Shown piece by piece: positions 5,893-10,608 of a stretch of 10,608 bases of DNA. This DNA comes from Ktedonobacteraceae bacterium (lineage in GTDB: Bacteria > Chloroflexota > Ktedonobacteria > Ktedonobacterales > Ktedonobacteraceae). The notes beneath the pieces were generated by a model that had not been told where the DNA came from, did not search any database, and was given only the letters and a program-made list of their open reading frames with translations. Location: NCBI GenBank assembly GCA_017354095.1, contig JAFMRP010000078.1:1-10608 (forward strand), given 5' to 3'. A program made the position numbers and the translations under genes. Positions within the stretch are counted from its first letter, which is position 1. The number at the start of each line of letters is the position of its first letter.

Positions 5893-6834
5893 TTAAGAAG
5901 GAGGCGCCGGGACTGCCGGTAGATTCATGTTTAGCCCGACCACTTTCAACTTCTTTTTGAGCGATTCTATGGCATAACGCGGCGTCCCCCAGGGGTCCTG
6001 CCCGTTGGCCAGGATTTGCGGCACATCCTCCTGTCGTGGGCCAATCGCCTCGATGGCGATGGGCGCGTACCTGGCTACCGCGTCGTGTACTACCTCGGCC
6101 TGTGCGCGGTCGCGCTGGATCATGTCGCGCAAGAACTTGACACCAAAGATCACGTGGCGCGATTCATCGCGAGCAACCGCTGTAAAGCCTGCGCGGAAAC
6201 CGGGGAACAGATCCATCTTGCGATAGATTTCTAGCATATTTTTCTGTCCGGACAGCGCCATAGTGGCCTCGACAACCAGATGATACAGCGTCACGCCTTC
6301 CACCAGGTGAGTCATCTTACCAGGCTCACGACGGATGCGATCGGCCACGTCGTTGAGCGCATCGACCAGGATATAGCGCAGTTTCTCGTTCATGTTCTGC
6401 TCGACTACGTCCAGCGTTGCCTCTAACGAGCCGTGATCGACGCCCAGTGCCTCCTTGAAGAAGCGCGCGAAAAAGACGGTATGGCGCGCCTCATCCACCA
6501 GCTGTGTCGTGACGAAGATGCGCATGTCGTCGTCAGGCATGGCTGTGGCATAGGGCGCCAGGGTATTGGTGACGCATTCCTCCCCTTTGAAGAACGCCGA
6601 CAGGCCAAAGAGCCGGATACGCTGCTCCTCCGGTGGCATTGCCTCCCACTGAGCACGATCTGGCGTGAAGTCGATCTCCTGCGCTCTCCACTGCTGGCGC
6701 TCCCAGCGATAATAGAGTTCCTGGTAGGTTGGCAGTTGCACCAGTCCCTCGTCGATGATATTGAGCACGCGATCAATCGGAGTTTGCTGCAACTGCGCTA
6801 ATGACGCGCTTTCCAGGGGCATATCAATTGACAT
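5893..6834 (-). CDS. R2-like ligand-binding oxidase (R2lox), Mn/Fe di-metal ferritin-like protein
   Basis: The 313-residue cytosolic protein has the ferritin-like fold of class I ribonucleotide reductase R2 proteins but fits the R2lox branch. Counting from the ATG at 6834, the ligand set is E85, E115 and H118 (D-E-A-R-H), E189, and E224 and H227 (D-E-S-R-H). V88 lies three residues after the first Glu and Y184 five before the fourth ligand, matching the Val and Tyr joined by an ether crosslink in R2lox. A Gly (G84) precedes the first Glu. Known R2lox proteins carry an Mn/Fe centre and bind a long-chain fatty acid; their reaction in the cell is unknown. The frame opens at 6876, but no ribosome site is there. 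The ATG at 6834 has AAGGAG upstream with rather long (13 nt) spacing and gives the family's usual length. It overlaps the end of the acyl-CoA ligase by 11 bp, so the two are coupled. Confidence 0.9.
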   Translation of the reverse strand: MSIDMPLESASLAQLQQTPIDRVLNIIDEGLVQLPTYQELYYRWERQQWRAQEIDFTPDRAQWEAMPPEEQRIRLFGLSAFFKGEECVTNTLAPYATAMPDDDMRIFVTTQLVDEARHTVFFARFFKEALGVDHGSLEATLDVVEQNMNEKLRYILVDALNDVADRIRREPGKMTHLVEGVTLYHLVVEATMALSGQKNMLEIYRKMDLFPGFRAGFTAVARDESRHVIFGVKFLRDMIQRDRAQAEVVHDAVARYAPIAIEAIGPRQEDVPQILANGQDPWGTPRYAIESLKKKLKVVGLNMNLPAVPAPPS

Positions 6835-8440
6835 GGCGTTTTCGTAACTCCTTTTTGTCGATTTTGCCAATAGCATTACGCGGTAGAGCGTCTACGAACT
6901 CGATCTGACTGGGGGTCTTGTAGTTTGCCAGTTTCTCGCGGCAGTAGGCCATCAGTGACTCTGCATCAATGCTGGTACGTGCGACCACAAAGGCTTTGAC
7001 CTCTTCGCCCATGCGTTCCGATGCGATGCCCACCACCGCCGCTTCGATCACCTCTGGATGAGCGGTCAGTACCTCCTCGACGTCTCGCGGATAGATATTG
7101 AACCCCCCGCGGATAATCAAATCCTTTTTCCGCTCAATGATGTATAGATACCCATCTTCGTCGAAACGTCCCATATCGCCGGTATGCAGCCAGCCATTGC
7201 GCATGGCTGACTCGGTCTCGGTGGGCAGGCCGTAGTAGCTCTGCATGATATTTGGCCCGCGCGCGATAATCTCGCCGACGGTACCGGTCGGAACGGGCTG
7301 GTCGTTTTCATCTACGATCTGCACTTCGACATTGGGCAGCGGGCGTCCGACCGATCCAGGCTTGCGCTGCATTCCCTCCCGATGCGCTGACAGAGCAGCG
7401 CTGGCTTCGGAGAGTCCATAGCCCTCGCGAATTTCGCATTGGAACTTCTCTTCGAAGGCTCGCAAGATCTCTACTGGCAGCGGCGCTGAACCGCTGGAGC
7501 AGTATTGCAGACTGCTGCTATCGTATTTGTTGGCATCGGGCGAATAGAGCAGCATCACAAACATGGCGGGGACACCTGCGAATGAGACAATGCGGTGCCG
7601 TTCAATGGCGGCCAGCACGGCGCCGGGATCGAAGCGTGGATGCATCACGATCTTGACGCCGCCCAGATAGACCAGGTTTAGCACCAGGATGCCGTAAGCG
7701 TGCGCCAGGGGCAGCACGGCCAGGTGTGCCTCTCCCTGGTGGGCGTCGGGATCGTTGGCGGGCTCGCTGGTGGCGTCGCGACCGCTCATGGCGTTGGAGA
7801 TGAGATTGCGATGTGTCAGTACCACGCCTTTGGGCTGTCCGGTTGTGCCGGAAGTGTACAGGATGACGGCCATATCATCGGGCGCGGGTGCTCTGCCGTC
7901 CAGGTCGCTGAGGTAGTGATCCGCTTTGCCGGCTCCCTTCTCCAGCACCTGCTCGTAGGTGATGAGTCTTGTATCGCCTTGCTGGATCTCCCGCGTATCG
8001 CTGAGTCCAGTGGCAATGATATGACGCAGTTCGGGCAGATCGCTCAGGGCTTCGCCGAGCACGGGCAAGAGAAGCGCGCTGGTGAAGATGGCCCTGGCAC
8101 CTGAGTTCTCAGCGATAAAGTGTACCTCCAGCGGCTTGAGCAGCGGCAATACCGGGATGATGACCGCGCCTGCTCGTGCGATAGCCTGGTAGGTGATGAT
8201 GACCTCGGGGCTATTCAGCATCATCACCAGCACACGATCTCCCGGCTCGACCCCCATTGCTCGCAGGCCAGCAGCCAGCTTCGTTGCTGCTTGCGCGATC
8301 TCGATGTTGGTATATTCGCGGACCTGCAGTCCATCCTCATAAACAACCTGGGTATACGGGCCAAAGTGGATGCAGTTGTAAATAGCGAGATCGTAGAGGA
8401 TCTGGATATCCTGGTAAGACATTGGTTTCTGCGCGACCAT
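6824..8440 (-). CDS. AMP-forming acyl-CoA ligase (fatty-acid-CoA ligase type)
   Basis: The 538-residue ANL-superfamily enzyme activates a carboxylic acid with ATP and joins it to CoA. The family motifs are in order: the phosphate loop Y-T-S-G-T-T-G-Q-P-K-G at 195-205, G-Y-G-L-S-E at 340-345, G-W-L-H-T-G-D at 416-422 (D422 contacts the ribose), R437 in I-E-R-K-K-D, the hinge region K-D-L-I-I-R-G-G-F-N-I-Y-P at 439-451, and the catalytic Lys526 in N-A-I-G-K-I-D-K-K. Length and motifs are complete. Substrate (medium or long fatty acid, or another acid) cannot be fixed from sequence. The start ATG at 8440 has AAGGGAG 8 nt upstream. It lies 17 bp after the MaoC-type gene, and its 3' end overlaps the R2lox start, so the three genes form one transcription unit. 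Confidence 0.94.
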   Translation of the reverse strand: MVAQKPMSYQDIQILYDLAIYNCIHFGPYTQVVYEDGLQVREYTNIEIAQAATKLAAGLRAMGVEPGDRVLVMMLNSPEVIITYQAIARAGAVIIPVLPLLKPLEVHFIAENSGARAIFTSALLLPVLGEALSDLPELRHIIATGLSDTREIQQGDTRLITYEQVLEKGAGKADHYLSDLDGRAPAPDDMAVILYTSGTTGQPKGVVLTHRNLISNAMSGRDATSEPANDPDAHQGEAHLAVLPLAHAYGILVLNLVYLGGVKIVMHPRFDPGAVLAAIERHRIVSFAGVPAMFVMLLYSPDANKYDSSSLQYCSSGSAPLPVEILRAFEEKFQCEIREGYGLSEASAALSAHREGMQRKPGSVGRPLPNVEVQIVDENDQPVPTGTVGEIIARGPNIMQSYYGLPTETESAMRNGWLHTGDMGRFDEDGYLYIIERKKDLIIRGGFNIYPRDVEEVLTAHPEVIEAAVVGIASERMGEEVKAFVVARTSIDAESLMAYCREKLANYKTPSQIEFVDALPRNAIGKIDKKELRKRHVN

Positions 8441-8457
8441 ACGCTGTTCTCCCTTGA

Positions 8458-8883
8458 CTATTGTGGCAGGGATACCACTGCCTCGCCACTGGTTACCGCG
8501 TTCCCGTTCTGATTCTCGATGCGGCAGGCAATGCTCAGATGCTCCCTGCCATCGTTGGTTCGGGTTCGCTCCTGGACCGTTCCCTGGCAGGTCAGCACGT
8601 CGCCAGGCCGCACCATGCCGTTGAAACGTACATGCAGATGTGTGAGATAGGCGTCGGGGATGGCGCTCACTTGCTGCGTGATGAACTGGCCCAGGAACGC
8701 CATGCTGAGCATGCCGTGCGCGATCACGCCGTCCAGGCCGACACGGCGCGCGGCTTCTTCGTCAAGGTGAATGGGATTGTGGTCTCCCGAAGCTTCGGCA
8801 TAGCGCCGGAGTTGCTCCTGGGAGATTGGTGGTCTGGTCAGTGGTGGTAGGCTCTCGCCAACTGCAATGTCAAGAATGCTCAC
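8458..8883 (-). CDS. MaoC-like hotdog-fold enoyl-CoA hydratase/dehydratase
   Basis: This protein of about 141 residues has the MaoC/(R)-specific enoyl-CoA hydratase fold. The hydratase signature is S-G-D34-H-N-P-I-H39-L-D-E, with the Asp and His placed as the family's catalytic pair. It is followed by the G-V-I-A-H-G-M-L-S-M motif of the long helix and the R-F-N-G-M-V-R-P-G-D strand turn. Members hydrate trans-2-enoyl-CoA or act in related acyl-CoA steps. The frame can start at a GTG at 8892, but that codon overlaps the AGGAGG ribosome site (8893-8898). The GTG at 8883, 8 nt further on, is the better start and is used here. It is the first gene of the operon with the acyl-CoA ligase and R2lox, and a candidate promoter lies about 25 bp upstream. 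Confidence 0.9.
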   Translation of the reverse strand: MSILDIAVGESLPPLTRPPISQEQLRRYAEASGDHNPIHLDEEAARRVGLDGVIAHGMLSMAFLGQFITQQVSAIPDAYLTHLHVRFNGMVRPGDVLTCQGTVQERTRTNDGREHLSIACRIENQNGNAVTSGEAVVSLPQ

Positions 8884-8914
8884 GTATAGCACCTCCTGCC
8901 CGTCGCTGGGCCAT

Positions 8915-8943
8915 GCTATAGAGACGACCTACAACACTCGCAA
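8915..8943 (-). promoter_or_regulatory. Candidate promoter of the MaoC-ligase-R2lox operon
   Basis: On the minus strand TTGCGA (8943-8938, 4 of 6 matches) is followed after 17 bp by TATAGC (8920-8915, 4 of 6). The predicted transcript would start near 8908 and leave a leader of about 25 nt containing the AGGAGG site. The match is modest, but position and spacing are right. Confidence 0.4.
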
Positions 8944-9059
8944 GGGGGACTGCGCGACGATACCCGGCGTTGGGCAGCCCGGCAGTCGGGGTAGTTGTCC
9001 CTGAATAGTTGCTTGTACTTCAATGTAACATGCTTTGTCACAAATAAGCAAGAGTTTTG

Positions 9060-9067
9060 AAAGGAGG
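9060..9067 (+). promoter_or_regulatory. Unusually strong ribosome binding site AAAGGAGG without a known gene
   Basis: AAAGGAGG lies 7 nt before a GTG at 9075. It is among the best ribosome-site matches in the window, yet no recognised plus-strand gene follows. Confidence 0.4.
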
Positions 9068-9074
9068 CTTTTTC

Positions 9075-9212
9075 GTGACCATCATCAACCAGCGACGCTT
9101 GATGATGGTGATCCTGGCCTGCTCAATGGAAAAGCGAGGTGAAGCGGCGCCATTTGCTCGGCGTGCCTGGAAGGATGGCCGGCTGCCATCCCTGCTCCCC
9201 ATAGAGTATTGA
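9075..9212 (+). CDS. Possible small ORF, 45 codons, unknown function
   Basis: A GTG at 9075 with AAAGGAGG 7 nt upstream opens a 45-codon frame that ends with TGA at 9210-9212. The product is basic (near the start Q-R-R, later A-R-R-A-W-K) with a short hydrophobic stretch L-M-M-V-I-L-A around residues 9-15, too short for a membrane helix. Codons 2-12 overlap an 11-bp inverted repeat. From 9123 on it is antisense to the C-terminal part of the unrecognised minus-strand gene. It could be a real small protein, a leader peptide or chance. I do not recognise it. Confidence 0.22.
   Translation: MTIINQRRLMMVILACSMEKRGEAAPFARRAWKDGRLPSLLPIEY
9078..9109. terminator. 11-bp perfect inverted repeat downstream of the 9123-9611 gene
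   Basis: Bases 9078-9088 and 9099-9109 are exact reverse complements around a 10-nt loop. It lies 13 bp past the stop of the minus-strand gene and may end its transcript. No T-run follows on the minus strand (an A-run does), so intrinsic termination is not assured. In the plus direction it lies in the first codons of a possible small ORF and could hide or expose them. Confidence 0.35.
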
Positions 9213-9611
9213 GCTATTCCATTGCGGATTCTTGCGGTAGTATTGATAACGTACCTGCCAGTGTTCGCCTGCCTTCTGCTTTTCCAGGTGAGCTGTCTCT
9301 ACATGCAGGTGAAAAGCGAGTAGCTGCGCGTAATATGGCTGCAGCTGGTATTCAAGCTCGTCCGTATCCAGCTCGTGCTCGGAGAATGTCATCTGCATGT
9401 CGAAGCAGTAGGGGAAATCGCTGACCTCCGGGTCTTGCTCTTCTTCGCCGGATCGGCGAAGAAGCACTAACATACCAAACATTTCAAACTGGCAGTACGT
9501 CTCTCCCGCGTGGGAGCTTTGCGTGAAGGGGGGTAGTGAAAGTAGTTCGCGCATCTCTTTGGCTAGTTGCCGGAGCGATTTGTCTGTTTTTATGTATATC
9601 TGGAACGACAT
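9123..9611 (-). CDS. Unrecognised 162-residue protein
   Basis: I do not recognise this family. The protein has no signal peptide, no membrane segment and no obvious catalytic motif. It is rich in aromatic residues (Tyr, Trp, Phe) and acidic in the middle, around E-E-E-Q-D-P-E near residues 56-62. A helical start K-S-L-R-Q-L-A-K-E-M-R-E-L-L is followed by alternating hydrophobic strands such as F-G-M-L-V-L-L-R-R near 45-53. The end is Trp- and Pro-rich. This reads as a small soluble alpha/beta protein. The start ATG has AAGGAG 8 nt upstream, and a good promoter with a perfect TTGACA lies further upstream, so expression is credible. It is divergent from the SprT-like gene, with promoters nearly back to back. 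Confidence 0.75.
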   Translation of the reverse strand: MSFQIYIKTDKSLRQLAKEMRELLSLPPFTQSSHAGETYCQFEMFGMLVLLRRSGEEEQDPEVSDFPYCFDMQMTFSEHELDTDELEYQLQPYYAQLLAFHLHVETAHLEKQKAGEHWQVRYQYYRKNPQWNSSILYGEQGWQPAILPGTPSKWRRFTSLFH

Positions 9612-9658
9612 GCGAACGGCTCCTTGCGGATACGGAGGTTATGTAAATTGTTGCATCC

Positions 9659-9688
9659 ATCTTACGACCGTTGATAAACAGGTGTCAA
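9659..9688 (-). promoter_or_regulatory. Promoter of the 9123-9611 gene
   Basis: On the minus strand a perfect TTGACA (9688-9683) is followed after 18 bp by TAAGAT (9664-9659, 4 of 6 matches). The predicted start near 9652 gives a leader of about 40 nt with the AAGGAG site. It faces away from the SprT-like promoter, with 20 bp between the two -35 boxes. Confidence 0.5.
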
Positions 9689-9708
9689 GCGATTTCCTTG
9701 CATCTCCC

Positions 9709-9737
9709 TTGCAAACGCTCCTCCTGCTTGATATACT
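9709..9737 (+). promoter_or_regulatory. Promoter of the SprT-like gene, predicting a near-leaderless mRNA
   Basis: TTGCAA at 9709-9714 (4 of 6 matches) is followed after exactly 17 bp by TATACT at 9732-9737 (5 of 6). The expected start is near 9744, only about four bases before the ATG at 9748. There is no room for a ribosome binding site, so translation would be leaderless or nearly so. Confidence 0.5.
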
Positions 9738-9747
9738 GGTTAGTGCT

Positions 9748-10488
9748 ATGCACAAACGAGGAAAGGAAAGCCGCTCGACACAGACTGCATCCAGGCGCAA
9801 GAAGCGTTCACAGGCTCCTATGCCGCCAGCTCGGCTGGCTCAACCCATCATTCAGGGAGATCGGGAAACCATCCAGCACTGGTTGATGCATTACTGGCAA
9901 AAACTGGCATTGCCTGAGCATGAATTAAGCCTGCTGGCAATCACTCAGGATCGCAAGGAGTTTACGCGTTGGACAGGCAAACGCCTCCACCCGCTGATCC
10001 TGGGCTGCTACTGCTACCTGCCCGCGCCATCTCAGCCGGCAGCCCGAGCGCGCCCGGAAGAGGTTTCGCTCTTGCATCGCCACCTGATCTTTGTTGAGCC
10101 GAATATGCAGCCCAAATCGATCGAGGTCACCGTTGCGCACGAACTGATCCACCTGGCGGATCGCGTGCGCGGCACACCACGTCGCCACAGTCACCACGGC
10201 TACGACTCCATCGCAGCCGACGAGGCTGCTGTGACCGGCTACAGTCTGGAAGAACTGCGCCTTCTGCTCCAGGAGGAGAGCGCGATGCGTGAACGCCAGC
10301 GCCGCGCGCTCCGCCCGATACGCTATCTGTACGAGTGCCCCAACTGCGGCAAAAAGTATCCACGTACACGCAGGTACTCTCAGGCGGTATCGTGCAGCAG
10401 TTGTGACAAACGCTACAATCCACGCTTTCGCCTCATGCTCTCGCCCGCCACAGATGGAGAGCAATCGGGCGTCGAAAGCTCTCATTGA
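9748..10488 (+). CDS. SprT-like zinc metalloprotease domain protein with C-terminal zinc ribbon
   Basis: This 246-residue cytosolic protein has a zinc-protease HExxH motif, H131-E-L-I-H135, followed by R-H147-S-H149-H150-G-Y, which can supply the third ligand. A C-terminal four-cysteine zinc ribbon follows: C197-P-N-C200 and C216-S-S-C219. The order HExxH domain then zinc ribbon is that of SprT-like proteins, relatives of the Spartan proteases that cut protein-DNA crosslinks in eukaryotes; the bacterial role is less certain. The first 30 residues are basic and low in complexity (R-R-K-K-R near 16-20), possibly nucleic-acid binding. The frame is open back to 9523, but that part lies antisense to the neighbour. 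The promoter at 9709-9737 places the ATG at 9748 just after the predicted transcript start, so it is chosen. It ends 6 bp before a convergent gene. Confidence 0.82.
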   Translation: MHKRGKESRSTQTASRRKKRSQAPMPPARLAQPIIQGDRETIQHWLMHYWQKLALPEHELSLLAITQDRKEFTRWTGKRLHPLILGCYCYLPAPSQPAARARPEEVSLLHRHLIFVEPNMQPKSIEVTVAHELIHLADRVRGTPRRHSHHGYDSIAADEAAVTGYSLEELRLLLQEESAMRERQRRALRPIRYLYECPNCGKKYPRTRRYSQAVSCSSCDKRYNPRFRLMLSPATDGEQSGVESSH

Positions 10489-10494
10489 AAGTTT

Positions 10495-10608
10495 TTAAAT
10501 GCCTGGCTCCTGCTGCAATTCGCGCATCCAGTCCAGCAGCGAGCGCGTCTGGTGGATACGGCTGCGCAGCACAATGCGGTTGAAGAAGGCCGTGTCGTCT
10601 GTGTAGGC
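10495..10608 (-). CDS. C-terminal 37 codons of an unrecognised gene
   Basis: On the minus strand an open frame enters from the right edge and ends with TAA at 10497-10495. The 37 visible residues end in D-W-M-R-E-L-Q-Q-E-P-G-I and look like the end of an amphipathic helical protein (R-I-V-L-R-S-R-I-H-Q-T-R-S-L-L). The frame has normal codon use and its stop lies 6 bp from the convergent SprT-like gene, as expected for a real gene. Too little is seen to name a family. Confidence 0.5.
   Translation of the reverse strand, partial: AYTDDTAFFNRIVLRSRIHQTRSLLDWMRELQQEPGI

Noticed and set aside
6835..6876. Longer N-terminus for R2lox starting at 6876
   Set aside because: No ribosome site precedes it, it would overlap the ligase by 53 bp, and the ATG at 6834 gives the usual family length.
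8884..8892. GTG at 8892 as start of the MaoC-type gene
   Set aside because: The codon overlaps the AGGAGG ribosome site; the GTG at 8883 has 8-nt spacing.
8948..8987. GACTGC/GCAGTC dyad upstream of the MaoC-type promoter
   Set aside because: Only 6 bp arms with a long GC-rich loop; not distinct enough from background to call an operator or terminator.
9523..9747. Upstream extension of the SprT-like frame by 75 codons
   Set aside because: It runs antisense through the start of the 9123-9611 gene and across both promoters, has no domain-like sequence, and the promoter at 9709-9737 points to the ATG at 9748.
9925..10485. A 186-codon minus-strand frame opposite the SprT-like gene
   Set aside because: The plus strand carries HExxH and a four-Cys zinc ribbon; the minus frame has no motif and is a shadow.

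Overview
The window looks like a chromosomal segment of a moderately GC-rich, free-living bacterium. My best guess is Chloroflexota, perhaps a Ktedonobacteria-like lineage. That rests on the general style (many short operons, an R2lox-type oxidase, GC-rich structured intergenic elements) and not on any marker gene, so the lineage is an inference. No tRNA, rRNA, CRISPR array, transposase or phage gene was found.

Layout. 1-850 (-): the N-terminal 283 residues of an MFS transporter that runs off the left edge. 851-1296: a regulatory intergenic region. 1297-4495 (+): a three-gene sugar/polyol-type cassette made of an atypical Gfo/Idh/MocA oxidoreductase, a cupin-AraC regulator and a canonical Gfo/Idh/MocA dehydrogenase. 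It ends at a perfect 24-bp hairpin (4498-4548) shared with the convergent neighbour. 4544-5376 (-): a stand-alone Lrp/AsnC ligand-binding domain protein, followed almost without gap by a RimJ/RimL-type GNAT acetyltransferase. 5377-5892: about 500 bp without a convincing gene but dense in nested inverted repeats (two modules, 5428-5569 and 5586-5742). This is the most striking non-coding part of the window.

5893-8883 (-): a compact operon of a MaoC-like hotdog hydratase, an AMP-forming acyl-CoA ligase and an R2-like ligand-binding oxidase (R2lox). The R2lox keeps all six inspected metal ligands and the Val/Tyr pair that forms the family's ether crosslink. Its position next to two acyl-CoA enzymes suggests a lipid substrate. 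9123-9611 (-): an unrecognised 162-residue protein. Transcribed divergently from it is a SprT-like zinc metalloprotease (9748-10488, +), whose promoter predicts an almost leaderless mRNA. 10495-10608 (-): the last 37 codons of another unrecognised gene.

How the genes may work together (inference): the 1297-4495 cassette probably oxidises or epimerises a sugar or cyclitol under control of its own AraC-type regulator. The 5893-8883 operon probably activates a fatty or other carboxylic acid to a CoA thioester, hydrates an enoyl-CoA, and uses the di-metal oxidase for an oxygen-dependent step of unknown nature. Start sites were refined from Shine-Dalgarno spacing in several genes. Those choices are stated in each entry.
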